Part shown: positions 41,518 to 51,360 of the stretch, one piece after another | Numbering within the stretch: the stretch's first letter is position 1 | How the letters are laid out: each line of letters begins with the position of its first letter | Assembly (NCBI GenBank): GCA_963731105.1 | Contig: CAVSUM010000022.1 | Coordinates: 1 to 64,000 of the forward strand | Direction of reading: 5' to 3' | Length of the DNA stretch: 64,000 nucleotides | DNA from: RPQJ01 sp963731105 | GTDB taxonomy: Bacteria; Pseudomonadota; Gammaproteobacteria; Steroidobacterales; Steroidobacteraceae | Notes under the pieces: generated by a model | Seen by the model: the letters and a program-made list of their open reading frames with translations, nothing else | Told to the model about the DNA's origin: nothing | Databases searched by the model: none | Position numbers and translations under genes: made by a program

Positions 41518-42209
41518 GCGTCGCTGGTCGCCCGCAGCGGCACGACTCGTCCCGCGCCGTCGATCACTGCACCCGACGGTGGCCGGAACAGCGTGCTCGC
41601 GGTACGCGCAACCATGCGGCACACCATGGCGTCGAGCGAGCCGCCGACCACGCCCCCGACCACCGGGATCGCCCGCGGAAACTTGAGGATCACTCGCTGC
41701 CCGACGCGGGCGAGCAGCCGCGCGCCGATGCGCTTGTTGATCTCCACCAGCGCGCGACCTGGGATCTGGTCCACCGCCCGCTGCGTGACCTTGCCGCCGG
41801 GCTTCAGCCCAAGGTCCCGCATCGCATCGCGGGCGACGTCGCCGGCCAGACTCAACAGGATCTTGGTGCGCACCCGGTCCGAGGCGAGGTCGTGCCCGTA
41901 GATGTGGGCGATCGCGCCAGCCATGCGCGCCTGCAGGACCCACGACGCCGCAAGGGCCGACGGTACCGCCACGGGCAGCGTGACGAATCCGCCCAGCCCG
42001 GTCAGGAAGCCGGTCGAGAAATTCTTGGCGGTCTCCCACCGGATGAGCGCCGCAACCCGCGCGTCGTCGTCACCGTACCTCTCATCGCCCAGGTACTCGT
42101 TGGCGAGGCTCGCGGCACTCGATAGCGGGCCGAGGCCGGTGAGCCCCTTGTCCAGCAGGTAGGACGCGAGCTGGCTGGCGGAGCCCTCCGCGGCAGCGGT
42201 CTCGGTCAT
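41514..42209 (-). CDS. EcsC family protein
   Basis: 231 aa from ATG 42209 with GGAGGGA upstream. Sequence LSSAASLANEYLGDERYGDDDARVAALIRWETAKNFSTGFLTGLGGFVTLPVAVPSAL matches the EcsC family, followed by a helical region ARDAMRDLGLKPGGKVTQRAVDQIPG and hydrophobic segments (ARVGQRVILKFPRAIPVVGG). Named after B. subtilis EcsC; molecular role unknown. First gene of a run of three minus-strand genes. Confidence 0.82.
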   Translation of the reverse strand: MTETAAAEGSASQLASYLLDKGLTGLGPLSSAASLANEYLGDERYGDDDARVAALIRWETAKNFSTGFLTGLGGFVTLPVAVPSALAASWVLQARMAGAIAHIYGHDLASDRVRTKILLSLAGDVARDAMRDLGLKPGGKVTQRAVDQIPGRALVEINKRIGARLLARVGQRVILKFPRAIPVVGGVVGGSLDAMVCRMVARTASTLFRPPSGAVIDGAGRVVPLRATSDA

Positions 42210-42374
42210 CGCGGGTCCCTCCGTGCTTCGCAGGACGCAGCATAGCGCCGCCGCGGGGCGAGCGACCACCCCGCAGCCACGGCTCTCGGTAAGCGCTGCT
42301 GCGCGAACCACGCCGGCGTCTGCTAGCGTGGCACGGACAACGGGCGCCCGCCGCCCCTGCGGAGCCAGCCGCTC

Positions 42375-43847
42375 ATGTACATCGTGATGATCGCCTCCGA
42401 ATGCGCGCCGGTCGCCAAGGTCGGCGGGCTCGGCGACGTGGTGTTCGGCCTGAGCCGCGAGCTGGAGCTGCGCGGCCACGCGGTCGAGATCATCCTGCCG
42501 AAGTACGACTGCATGCGCACCGACCAGGTGTGGGACCTGCAGGTCAGCTACCGCGACCTGTGGGTGCCCTGGGACGGCGCTGCGATCCGCTGCACGGTGT
42601 GGTTCGGGTTCGTGCACGGCCGCAAGTGCTTCTTCATCGAGCCGCACTCGGCCCAGGCGTACTTCACGCGCGGCACCTACTACGGCTTCTGGGACGACCC
42701 CGACCGCTTCGCCTTCTTCAGCAAGGCCGCGCTCGAGTTCCTGCTGCAGTCGGGCAAGCGCCCGGACATCCTCCACACGCACGACTGGCAATCCGGCCTG
42801 GTGCCGGTGCTGCTGTACGAGCAGTACGCCGGCGCCGGACTCGCCAACCGTCGCGTCTGCCACACGATCCACAACTTCCGTCACCAGGGCGTCACCGGTC
42901 CGCACATCCTGCGGGCGACGGGCCTGCATCGGCCCGAATACTTCGGCGCGCCCGACCGCATGGGCGACGACCTCGACCACCACGCGATCAACATCACCCG
43001 CGGCGCGATCCTCTACGCCAACTTCGTGACTACCGTGTCGCCGCACCACGCCTGGGAGGTGCGCCACACCGACCTCGGCTGCGGCCTCGGGCCCACGCTG
43101 CACCGGTTCCAGGACAAGTTCGGCGGCATCCTCAACGGGCTCGACTACGAGATGTGGAACCCAGGCCAAGACCCGCACATTCCGCAGCACTACACCGTGG
43201 CGAGCGTCGAGCTGAAGGCCGTGAACACGGCGGCGCTGCGCAAGCGCATGCTGCTACGCCCGGGCCCGCGCCCGATCCTGAGCTACGTCGGGCGACTCGA
43301 CACGCAGAAGGGCCTGCACCTGATCCGCCATGCGCTCTTCTACGCGCTGGAGCACGACGCGCAGTTCGTGCTGCTCGGCTCCGGCGCCGAGCACGGCATC
43401 AACGAGGACTTCTGGCAGTTGAAGCAACGGCTCGACGCGAACCCCGACTGCCACCTGGAGATCGGCTACGACGAGGATCTCGCGCACCTCATCTACGCCG
43501 GCGCCGACCTGCTCGTGATGCCGAGCCTGTACGAGCCTTGCGGCCTCACGCAGCTGATCGCGCTGCGCTACGGCACCGTGCCGGTGGTGCGCGCCTCGGG
43601 CGGCCTCAAGGACACCGTGTTCGACTGGGACTATTCGGAGCGACCCCGCACGGAACGCAACGGCTTCGTGTTCGAGCACCCGGATGCCGCCGGCATCGAG
43701 TCCGCACTCGATCGCGCGCTGGGCCTGTGGCGCAACGCACCCGATTTGTTCCGCGATCTCGTCTGCCAGGGGATGGCCTGGGACTTCTCCTGGAACCATC
43801 CGGGCCAGCACTACCTCGACATCTACGAGTTCATCCGGCACAAGTGA
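42375..43847 (+). CDS. glgA: Glycogen synthase
   Basis: 490 aa, GT5 family. N-terminal ECAPVAKVGGLGDVVFGL contains the KxGGL ADP-glucose-binding motif; HTHDWQSGLVPVLL, YVGRLDTQKGLHLI and the C-terminal GADLLVMPSLYEPCGLTQLIALRYGTVPVVRASGGLKDTV (with catalytic Glu) are typical. Adds glucose from ADP-glucose to alpha-1,4-glucan. The downstream GH57 gene starts on the stop codon (TGATG), giving a glycogen-metabolism pair. Confidence 0.93.
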   Translation: MYIVMIASECAPVAKVGGLGDVVFGLSRELELRGHAVEIILPKYDCMRTDQVWDLQVSYRDLWVPWDGAAIRCTVWFGFVHGRKCFFIEPHSAQAYFTRGTYYGFWDDPDRFAFFSKAALEFLLQSGKRPDILHTHDWQSGLVPVLLYEQYAGAGLANRRVCHTIHNFRHQGVTGPHILRATGLHRPEYFGAPDRMGDDLDHHAINITRGAILYANFVTTVSPHHAWEVRHTDLGCGLGPTLHRFQDKFGGILNGLDYEMWNPGQDPHIPQHYTVASVELKAVNTAALRKRMLLRPGPRPILSYVGRLDTQKGLHLIRHALFYALEHDAQFVLLGSGAEHGINEDFWQLKQRLDANPDCHLEIGYDEDLAHLIYAGADLLVMPSLYEPCGLTQLIALRYGTVPVVRASGGLKDTVFDWDYSERPRTERNGFVFEHPDAAGIESALDRALGLWRNAPDLFRDLVCQGMAWDFSWNHPGQHYLDIYEFIRHK

Positions 43848-45319
43848 TGCCTGGCGACGCGTCACTGCCCGAAGTCGTGGACGGGCTGCCGAACCTCAGC
43901 GGTGCAGAAAGCCTGATCGAGCGCACCGTGGCCGAGGCGCGCGACCGGCCCGTGTTCCTCGCGGACAGCCAGGTTCCCTTTGATCGCATCCGCAGTGCCT
44001 GTGCGATCGCGCTGCACATGCACCAGCCGCTGATCCCTGCCGGCGGCGACGACCTGCGCACTGCGGCGCTGATCGGCAACCTGCAATTCATGGCGGAGCA
44101 TCCCGAGGTCGGCGACAACCACAACGCGCCGGTGTTCCGCCATTGCTATGCCCGCATGGGCGAGTTCATCCCCGCACTGGTCGCCGAGGGCCTCCAGCCG
44201 CGCGTGATGCTCGAATACTCCGGCACCCTGCTCCACGGGCTGCGGCTGATGGGCGCCGACGACGTCGTCGACGGCCTGCGCCGCATCACGTGCGTGCCGG
44301 AGTACCGGCGCTGTGTCGAGTGGCTCGGCGCGCCGTGGGGTCACGCGGTCGCCCCGTCGACGCCGGTGCAGGACTTCAGGCTGCACGTGCGGGCGTGGCA
44401 GCATCATTTCGCGGCCATGTTCGGCCTCGAGGCGCTGGGACGCGTGCGCGGCTTCTCCCCGTCCGAGATGGCCCTGCCCAACCACCCCGAGGTGGCCTAC
44501 GCCTTCGTGCGCACGCTGCTGGACTGCGGTTACCGCTGGGTGCTCGTGCAGGAGCACACGGTCGAGGAACCGGCGACCGGCACTTCGCCGCGCCGCCCGC
44601 ACCTGCCGCATCGGCTCGTCTGCCGTAACGCCGCGGGCGACTGCGCGAGCATCATCGCGATCGTCAAGACGCAGGGATCCGACACCAAGCTCGTCGCCCA
44701 GATGCAGCCGTGGTACGAGGCGCGCGGGCTCGATCGCACGACACTGGGCGGTCGCAGCGTCCCGCCGCTGGTCACGCAGATCGCCGACGGCGAAAACGGC
44801 GGCGTGATGATGAACGAGTTCCCGGGCAAGTACTTCGAGGTGGTGCGCGCCTCGTCCGGCGGCGACACGCCGCTGATGAATGCGACCGAGTACCTGGAGT
44901 TGCTGCTGGCGACGGGCGTGCAGGAAGACGATCTGCCCGAGCTGCAACCCCTGTACCAGGGCCGCATCTGGGAGCGCATGCAGCCCGGCGACGGCAGCGA
45001 CCGGCTGCGGCAGGTGATCGACGAACTGCGCCATGAGGACGGGCGCTTCCACATGGACGGCGGCAGCTGGACCAGCGACCTGTCCTGGGTGCGGGGCTAC
45101 GACAATGTGCTGGGCCCGATGGAGGAAGCGAGCGCACTGTTCGACGCCAAGGTCACGCGGCCGGGACACCCGACCAGCGAGCCGCGCTACCGCAACGCCC
45201 TGCTGCACCTGCTCGCCTCGCAGACCAGCTGCTATCGCTACTGGGGCCAGGGCGTGTGGACCGAGTACGGTCGCGAACTGTGCCGTCGCACGCGTGAAAT
45301 CCTTGGCCACGACTACTGA
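43847..45319 (+). CDS. Glycoside hydrolase family 57-like protein
   Basis: 490 aa, ATG overlapping the glgA stop. CAIALHMHQPLIPAGG holds the GH57 HxHQP motif; RGFSPSEMALPNHPEV holds the conserved acidic residue region; WVLVQEHTV and DLSWVRGYDNVLGPMEEAS occur later. GH57 includes amylases and branching enzymes, so a role in building or trimming the glucan made by GlgA is likely. Coupled translation keeps a one-to-one ratio. Confidence 0.85.
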   Translation: MPGDASLPEVVDGLPNLSGAESLIERTVAEARDRPVFLADSQVPFDRIRSACAIALHMHQPLIPAGGDDLRTAALIGNLQFMAEHPEVGDNHNAPVFRHCYARMGEFIPALVAEGLQPRVMLEYSGTLLHGLRLMGADDVVDGLRRITCVPEYRRCVEWLGAPWGHAVAPSTPVQDFRLHVRAWQHHFAAMFGLEALGRVRGFSPSEMALPNHPEVAYAFVRTLLDCGYRWVLVQEHTVEEPATGTSPRRPHLPHRLVCRNAAGDCASIIAIVKTQGSDTKLVAQMQPWYEARGLDRTTLGGRSVPPLVTQIADGENGGVMMNEFPGKYFEVVRASSGGDTPLMNATEYLELLLATGVQEDDLPELQPLYQGRIWERMQPGDGSDRLRQVIDELRHEDGRFHMDGGSWTSDLSWVRGYDNVLGPMEEASALFDAKVTRPGHPTSEPRYRNALLHLLASQTSCYRYWGQGVWTEYGRELCRRTREILGHDY

Positions 45320-45399
45320 ACCAACCGCAGGCGGTCCGGGCGCGGCCCGCGCAATCGCGCCATAATGCCCGCCCACCCCGGACCCCGCGAGGCTCACTC

Positions 45400-45747
45400 A
45401 TGATCAGGCGCTTGCACACCGGTCCGCGCATGTCGCAGGCCGTCGTCCACGGCAACATCGTGTACCTCGCCGGCCAGGTGGCCGACGACCCGTCGCAGGA
45501 CGTGGCCGGGCAGACGCGCCAGATCCTCGCCGCGATCGACGGCCTGCTCGCGCAGGTCGGCACCGACAAGACCCGGATCCTGAGCTCCACCATCTACCTC
45601 GCCGACATCGGCACCTTCGCGCAGATGAATTCCGCGTGGGATCCGTGGGTGCCGCCGGGCCAGACACCGGCACGCGCCACGGTGGAAGCCAGGCTCGCGA
45701 CCCCGCAGTACCAGGTCGAGATCCAGGTCGTCGCGGCACTCGCCTAG
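45400..45747 (+). CDS. RidA family protein
   Basis: 115 aa. MSQAVVHGNIVYLAGQVADDPSQDVAGQTRQILAAIDGLLAQVGTDKTRI and ATVEARLATPQYQVEIQVVAAL are typical of the YjgF/YER057c/RidA fold; ARATVEARLA holds the conserved catalytic Arg region in a form divergent from E. coli RidA. Deaminates reactive enamine/imine intermediates. The next gene starts immediately at its stop. Confidence 0.88.
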   Translation: MIRRLHTGPRMSQAVVHGNIVYLAGQVADDPSQDVAGQTRQILAAIDGLLAQVGTDKTRILSSTIYLADIGTFAQMNSAWDPWVPPGQTPARATVEARLATPQYQVEIQVVAALA

Positions 45748-46315
45748 ATGCGCGCGCACTGCGCGACGCTGCTGCTCCTCGCGCTTGGCGCGGTGCAGTC
45801 CCGCGCCGATGCACTCAACGCCGGCGCGGTGACCCGCACCGACGTGGCGCGGGACGGCCCGGTCGTCCAGGTTCGCTCGTCCATCGAGGCGCCGGCGGCG
45901 GTAGAGCTGTGCTACGCGGTGCTGGCGGACTTCGATCGCCTGGCCGAGTTCATTCCCGGCATGGAGTCGAGCCGCATCGTGAGCGCTGCCGGGCGAGCAG
46001 TTGCTGCTGCGCCAGGTCGGCAGTACCACGGCCGGCCTGACGAGCTTCAGCTTCGACGTGACGCTCGCGGTGACGCTCGAGCCGCCGCATCGGATCGTCT
46101 TCAGGCGCGTCGCCGGCAATCTCGAGCAGATGGCGGGCAGCTGGCAGGTGAGTGGCGATGCCGCGCACTGCGTGGTCCGCTACGAGGCCGTGCTGGAGCC
46201 CTCCTTCTGGGTGCCGCCACTGATCGGGCCGCTGCTGGTCCGCCACAAGGTGGAGCAGCAGATCGACGGTCTCGCCGCCGAAATCGTCCGCCGTGCGGGG
46301 CAGCACACGCGATAA
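45748..46315 (+). CDS. Periplasmic SRPBCC/polyketide-cyclase-like protein, one frameshift
   Basis: ATG 45748 directly follows the RidA stop. Signal peptide CATLLLLALGAVQSRADA. SIEAPAAVELCYAVLADFDRLAEFIPGMESSRIVSAAG is the START-like N-terminal half; a surplus G at 45991-45993 shifts the frame, and removing it gives EQLLLRQVGSTTAGLTSFSFDVTLAVTLEPPHRIVFRRV..NLEQMAGSW. Corrected length ~188 aa. Binds a hydrophobic ligand; role unknown. Confidence 0.75.
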
Positions 46316-46353
46316 TCCGCGCTTCCTGTCCTCCGACGCCAGCGACCAGGTCG

Positions 46354-47707
46354 ATGATGCAATTTCCTCGTTCGTCCATCGTGTTCCACGTCGCGCTCGC
46401 CGGCACGCTGCTGCTGTCGTCCGGTAATCGTGCATACGCCCAGAGTGCCGCCGAGGATGCCTTCCGCGACGCAGGCCGCTGGACCGTCCAGGTGCGCACC
46501 TCCGTGAACGAGCCGTTCATCGAGGACGAGCAGGGTACGTGGTTCGGCGCCGGCATCCTCGTGGACGCCGAACGAGGCTGGGTACTCACCAACGCCCACG
46601 TCGCTGGGCACTCGTACGGCAACGTGGCCATCTCGTTCGCCGACGGACGGGCCGTCGACGCACGCCGCGTGTACGTCGATCCGTACCTCGACCTCGCGGT
46701 GCTCGCCTTCGACACCCGGCACCTGCCCCCCGACGCCCGAGTGCCGACGCTCGACTGCACGTCGAAACCGCCCGTGGGCCACCCGGTCGGCGCCTTCGGC
46801 CACCCCTGGGGCTTCCGCTATACGGGCACTCGCGGCATCACCTCGGCGTTCACTACGCGCCTCGGACCCAACATGCTGCAGACCGACGCGCCGATCAACG
46901 AGGGCAATTCCGGCGGACCGCTGATCAGTCTCGACAGCGGCAAGGTCGTCGGCGTCAACGCGGCCAAGATCAAGGAACAAGCCGTCGAGGGACTCAGCTT
47001 CGCGGTGCCGATGCCCTATGCCTGCACCATCCTCGACCTGCTGCGCGCAGGGCGCGACCCCTCGCCGCCCGATCGCCTCGTCGACTTTGCCCGTGACGAG
47101 AACGAGGAGCAGACGCTGGTCGTGGCGCGCTCACGGCTGCCGGCCGGCTCGCTCGACCTGCGCGTTGGCGACGAGATCCAGGCGCTCGTCAACCCTGAGC
47201 GGCCATTCGCCACCGGGACCGACCTGGTGGACGCGTTGCGTGGCCGGGACGACGAGGTGGTGCTGCGCGTGCTGCGCACTGGCCGGACGGTCGAGGTGAA
47301 GGGACATTGGCCGGTCGCGGCCCGCGTCACGGAACGCCGTGGACTGCTGTTGTCCGGTGCGCTGGTGGCTGCGGCCGAGCCGCTTACCCAAGGCCTCATC
47401 GCCGGCAGTCCGGCCTTGATGGTGCACCACGTCGGACCCGGGTTCCGAAGCCGAGTCGGCGGGACTGGTCGATTTCGACCTGATCCTGAGCGTCGATGGC
47501 GCACCGGTCGAGTCGCTCGACGCGCTGCACGACAAGGCCCGCATGGCGGAAGCGACGGACCAGCCGCTCGAGCTGATGTTGCTGCGGTTCACGTCCGAGG
47601 CGCACGACCAGTTGTTCGCCCACGAGCGGCGCCTGCTGTCCGTCCAGCACGCACGGCCCGTCGGACCCGGTTCGAGCGCTGCGTCACGCAGCCCGTCCGT
47701 CCATTGA
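46354..47707 (+). CDS. HtrA-like periplasmic serine protease, one frameshift
   Basis: Start ATG 46354 (or 46357), signal peptide ending AYAQSA. Trypsin-like domain with His in VLTNAHVAGH, Asp in YLDLAVLAFD and Ser in NEGNSGGPLISL, followed by two PDZ-like regions (SLDLRVGDEIQALVNPE). Near 47439-47444 the frame breaks; removing one base gives SEAESAGLVDFDLILSVDG and a stop at 47707. Corrected length ~450 aa. Envelope quality-control protease of the DegP type. Confidence 0.82.
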
Positions 47708-47759
47708 GTTTCCGGCTCATCAGCGCAGAATGTCCCGGTCCACCGGGGAGGATCGAAAA

Positions 47760-48188
47760 ATGACCAGCACCTACAAGGCAGGCTGCACCTGCGGCGCCGT
47801 CGAGCTCGAGATCAGTGGTGACCCCGCCGTGCAGGCTTACTGCCACTGCAACTCGTGTCGCGGCTGGCTCGGCGCGCCGATCCATGCGGCGGCGCTGTGG
47901 CCATCGAGCAGCGTGAAGATTGTGAAGGGCGCGGACAACCTCGGGCTGTACAAGAAGACCGAAGCGAGCCTGCGCCAGTTCTGCAAGAGCTGCGGTTCGC
48001 CGGTGCTGGTCGGCCACCCTGGCATGGGCATGACGGACGTGCCGGCGGGATCGGTGCGGGGCTTCGTGTACCAGCCGGCGGTCCACGTGCACTACGGCGA
48101 GAAGGTCATGGCCGTGCGTGACGGCTTGCCGAAGTTCCGCGACTTCCCCAAGGAATTCGGCGGCTCCGGCGAGATGCTTCCGGAATAG
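47760..48188 (+). CDS. GFA family protein (glutathione-dependent formaldehyde-activating-like)
   Basis: 142 aa from ATG 47760. GCTCGAVELEISGDPAVQAYCHCNSCRGWLGAPIH and FCKSCGSPVLVGHPG give the paired Cys zinc sites of the GFA fold. GFA-type proteins bind zinc and are often carbon-sulfur lyase-like; most are uncharacterised. It ends convergently with the SMP-30 gene, three bases apart. Confidence 0.88.
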   Translation: MTSTYKAGCTCGAVELEISGDPAVQAYCHCNSCRGWLGAPIHAAALWPSSSVKIVKGADNLGLYKKTEASLRQFCKSCGSPVLVGHPGMGMTDVPAGSVRGFVYQPAVHVHYGEKVMAVRDGLPKFRDFPKEFGGSGEMLPE

Positions 48189-48191
48189 TTT

Positions 48192-49064
48192 TCAGGGCCG
48201 GCCGGCGTGCGGTGTCTCGACCCGCACGACCTCGATCCTGCCCTGCCGCGATTTCGACACCACGTCGGCCACGGAGGACGGGGCCGTCAGCATGAACAGC
48301 GTGCGGCCGTCCTCGCCGCCGAGCATGCACGCGAAACACGGCTGGCTGGTCTCGACCGTGGCGACGATCGTGCCCGCCGGTCCGACCAGCGCACACTCGG
48401 GCGCGATGGCGTTGGCGATCCAGACCTGACCGCTGGCGTCGAGGCAGATGCCGTCCGGCGCACGGCCACGCACGTCGGCCCAGATGCGCCGTCCGGAGAG
48501 CAAGCCGTCGGCGCCGAGATCGAACGCGGTGAGGCGCATGGCCAGCGTCTCGGCCACGAGCAGCGTTCGCCCGTCCGGCGTCACGACGCACCCGTTCGGA
48601 AAGTGCAGGTCCGCGGCCGCAAGGTGCACGCTGCCATCCGGTTCGACGCGCGCGAGGCATGCAGTCGGGTGATCGGCCAGCACGCTTGCGACGCCTCGCT
48701 CCTCGAGCGCCGCGTCGAGATTGAAGCCGAAGTTGCCGACGTACGCGCGTCCGTGTCCATCCACGACCATGTCGTTGGCGTGGTAGGTAGCCACGCGATC
48801 CAGGTCGGCGTGCACCTTCACTCCGTCGGCATCCAGCCGCAGCAACCGGCGCTGGTGCATCGCCACGACCAGCAGCCGGCCGTCCGGCAGCCAGCCGAGC
48901 CCGGACGGCTGGTCGTCGAGCTGCAGCTCGATGCGCACGTTGCCCGCGGCATCGAGCGACTTGACCGCGTGATCGTAGAAATCGCTGAACCAGAGCCGGC
49001 CCCTGTGCCAGCGAGGTCCTTCGCCGAAGGTCAGCCCGGTTGCCAGCACCTTTGCCTGGGTCAT
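48192..49064 (-). CDS. SMP-30/gluconolactonase/LRE family protein
   Basis: 290 aa from ATG 49064. LTFGEGPRWHRGRLWFSDFYDHAV contains the metal-binding Glu; TYHANDMVVDGHGRAYVGNFGF the Asn and Asp; DLHFPNGCVVTPDGRTLLVAETLAMRLTAFDL and PDGICLDASGQVWIAN the later ligands of the six-bladed propeller. Calcium or zinc-dependent lactonase; substrate unknown. Confidence 0.9.
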   Translation of the reverse strand: MTQAKVLATGLTFGEGPRWHRGRLWFSDFYDHAVKSLDAAGNVRIELQLDDQPSGLGWLPDGRLLVVAMHQRRLLRLDADGVKVHADLDRVATYHANDMVVDGHGRAYVGNFGFNLDAALEERGVASVLADHPTACLARVEPDGSVHLAAADLHFPNGCVVTPDGRTLLVAETLAMRLTAFDLGADGLLSGRRIWADVRGRAPDGICLDASGQVWIANAIAPECALVGPAGTIVATVETSQPCFACMLGGEDGRTLFMLTAPSSVADVVSKSRQGRIEVVRVETPHAGRP

Positions 49065-49228
49065 GGCCTCGTCCCCCTGTCGTGCTCCACGTATTGCGCG
49101 TCGAGCATAGCCGGATAGCCTGAGCGCGTGAACACGCCCTGGCTGCTCGCCGTGCAATTCAGTGCGCCGTTGTTCACCGAATACTAGAATGCCCACTATC
49201 CCCGATCCCGACGCCTATGAGGCCAGTC

Positions 49229-50122
49229 ATGAGCAACTTCGAGCAGCAGAAGACCAAGTTTCGCACCCAGGCAGGCTTCATCGCCGCGCTGGACCAGAGC
49301 GGCGGCAGCACCCCGAAGGCGCTGAAGCTGTACGGCATCCAGGAGAGCGCCTACTCGGGCGACGCGCAGATGATGGACCTGATCCACGCCATGCGGACGC
49401 GGATCATCACCAGCCCGAGCTTCAACGGCAACCGGGTGCTCGCGGCGATCCTGTTCGAGGACACCATGGACCGCGAAGTGCTCGGCCAGCCGACCGCCGA
49501 CTACCTGTGGAACGTGAAGCAGGTCGTCCCGGTCCTGAAGGTCGACAAGGGGCTCGAGGCCGAGGCGAACGGCGTGCAGCTGATGAAGCCCATGCCGGAC
49601 CTCGACCAGCTGCTCGCGCGCGCCAGGGCCAAGGGCATCTTCGGCACCAAGATGCGTTCGGTGATCAAGCAGGCGAACCCGGCAGGCATCCAGGCGATCG
49701 TCGACCAGCAGTTCGCGGTCGGCCGCCAGATCATCGCCGCCGGCCTCGTGCCGATCATCGAGCCCGAGGTCGACATCCACTGCCCGGACAAGGCGCAGGC
49801 CGAGGACCTGCTCAAGGCCGCGATCACGATCCAGCTCGACAAGCTGCCCGAGGGCCAGCTGGTGATGCTCAAGCTCACCATCCCGAGCAAGGACAACCTG
49901 TACGCCGACCTGATCACGCACCCGCGCGTGCTCAAGGTGGTGGCGCTGTCGGGCGGTTACTCCCGCGCCGAGGCCAACGAGAAGCTGGCGCGGCAGAAAG
50001 GCATGGTGGCGAGCTTCTCGCGCGCGCTGACCGAGGGCCTCACCGCGCAGCAGTCCGAGGCGGAGTTCGACGCAGCGCTCGACGCGGCGATCGAGGGCAT
50101 CTACCAGGCCTCGAAGACCTGA
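49229..50122 (+). CDS. Class I fructose-bisphosphate aldolase
   Basis: 297 aa from ATG 49229 with GAGG upstream. FIAALDQSGGSTPKALKLYGI, FEDTMDREVLGQPTADYLW, FGTKMRSVIKQANPAGI and LVPIIEPEVDIHCPDKAQAE are signatures of the bacterial class I aldolase (fructose-1,6-bisphosphate aldolase, fda type), with a lysine Schiff base in VMLKLTIPS. Glycolysis/gluconeogenesis enzyme, cytosolic. Upstream gene is divergent. Confidence 0.92.
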   Translation: MSNFEQQKTKFRTQAGFIAALDQSGGSTPKALKLYGIQESAYSGDAQMMDLIHAMRTRIITSPSFNGNRVLAAILFEDTMDREVLGQPTADYLWNVKQVVPVLKVDKGLEAEANGVQLMKPMPDLDQLLARARAKGIFGTKMRSVIKQANPAGIQAIVDQQFAVGRQIIAAGLVPIIEPEVDIHCPDKAQAEDLLKAAITIQLDKLPEGQLVMLKLTIPSKDNLYADLITHPRVLKVVALSGGYSRAEANEKLARQKGMVASFSRALTEGLTAQQSEAEFDAALDAAIEGIYQASKT

Positions 50123-50217
50123 AGCGCGTCGGCGAGTGACGACTCAATCTGCCGCCATTTCGAGGCCAAACAAATGTAAAATAGGGGCATGTCCCGCTCC
50201 CCTCACCGGGGATAGCC

Positions 50218-50589
50218 ATGTCGCTGCGCTTCCTCGCCGACCTGCTCCGCCGACCGCCAGAACCGAAGCACGCAACGGGCAACAGGAGTGCTGCCGGCAT
50301 TTCGAGCGATACGGATGCGCGCTACCGTGCGGTGAGCATTCGGCCCGGCGAGGAATGCTGCGAGTCGGCGCGCCAGTTCGGCAAGATGCGCTTCCTGTGC
50401 GCCAAGGCGCCGCGCCTGCCGGTGCCGGAGTGCAACGCGCCGACCTGCACTTGCCGCTACGTTCACCACGCCGACCGCCGCTCGGGCAAGGACCGTCGCT
50501 CGGTTTATGAGCGGACGCGCGAGCGCCAGCTCGGTGGCGTCAATCGCCGCGCCGCGCGCGGCCGTCGTGCCACCGACGCCATCGCCTGA
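50218..50589 (+). CDS. Cys-rich conserved hypothetical protein
   Basis: 123 aa from ATG 50218. RYRAVSIRPGEECCESARQFGKMRFLCAKAPRLPVPECNAPTCTCRYVHHADRRSGKDRR carries six or more cysteines in a ribbon-like spacing, and the C-terminus is Arg-rich (RRAARGRRATDA). Pattern resembles a small conserved family without known function. No signal peptide. Possibly DNA or RNA binding, by composition only. Confidence 0.6.
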   Translation: MSLRFLADLLRRPPEPKHATGNRSAAGISSDTDARYRAVSIRPGEECCESARQFGKMRFLCAKAPRLPVPECNAPTCTCRYVHHADRRSGKDRRSVYERTRERQLGGVNRRAARGRRATDAIA

Positions 50590-50823
50590 TTCCCGAGTCG
50601 TCAGCGGTCCTCGACGTCCACCAGCGTCGTCGCGCCGCAGCTCGCGCACCTCCCCCCCGGCACTCGTCGACGGCGATTTGGTCCCGCCACGCTGTCCCCT
50701 TGCCGGTCGCCGGTCCGACTATAATGTTCTGCCAGCCAGTGTGCCGGATGGCCGCCGCCCCCTCAAGGCGAGGCCTGCCGTGGCGCCCGTCTGCAAGCTG
50801 GTTACCCCCATCAGGAGATTCAA

Positions 50824-51360
50824 ATGAAGTATTCAGCCCTCGCATTCATCGCCACCGCCCTGGTTGCCCTGTCGGCCCCGGCCCTGGCCGACAAGACTGC
50901 GGGCAACGTCATGGACGACAACACCGTCAACGCCGAGGTCAAGGCGGCCCTGCTGGACACCAAGAACGTGCCCTCGTCGCAGATCGTGGTCGAGACCTAC
51001 AAGGGCATCGTGCTGATGTCGGGCTTCGTCGAGTCGCAGGCCCAGAAGGACGCGGCCGGCAAGGCGGCCATGGGCGTCAAGGGTGCCAAGAAGGTGCACA
51101 ACGCGCTCGCCATCGCTCCCGAGAACAGCATGGGCTCGAAGCTCGACGACACCGTGATCACCAGCAAGGTCAAGAGCTCGCTGATGGGCGACTCTGACGT
51201 CAAGAGCGGCCAGATCAACGTCGAGACCAAGGGTGGCATCGTGTCGCTCGGCGGCTTCGTCACCGGCGAGAAGATGCAGAAGCGCGCCATCGAGATCGCC
51301 AAGGGCACCAAGGGCGTGAAGAGCGTCGTCGACGCGATGTACGTCAAGCCGGCCGGCTGA
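50824..51360 (+). CDS. Periplasmic double BON-domain protein (OsmY-like)
   Basis: 178 aa. Signal peptide (LAFIATALVALSAPALA). Two BON domains: VNAEVKAALLDTKNVPSSQIVVETYKGIVLMSGFVESQAQKDAA and ITSKVKSSLMGDSDVKSGQINVETKGGIVSLGGFVTGEKMQKRA. OsmY-type proteins bind membranes and are stress-induced. A strong intrinsic terminator at 51386-51426 follows the gene. Confidence 0.9.
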   Translation: MKYSALAFIATALVALSAPALADKTAGNVMDDNTVNAEVKAALLDTKNVPSSQIVVETYKGIVLMSGFVESQAQKDAAGKAAMGVKGAKKVHNALAIAPENSMGSKLDDTVITSKVKSSLMGDSDVKSGQINVETKGGIVSLGGFVTGEKMQKRAIEIAKGTKGVKSVVDAMYVKPAG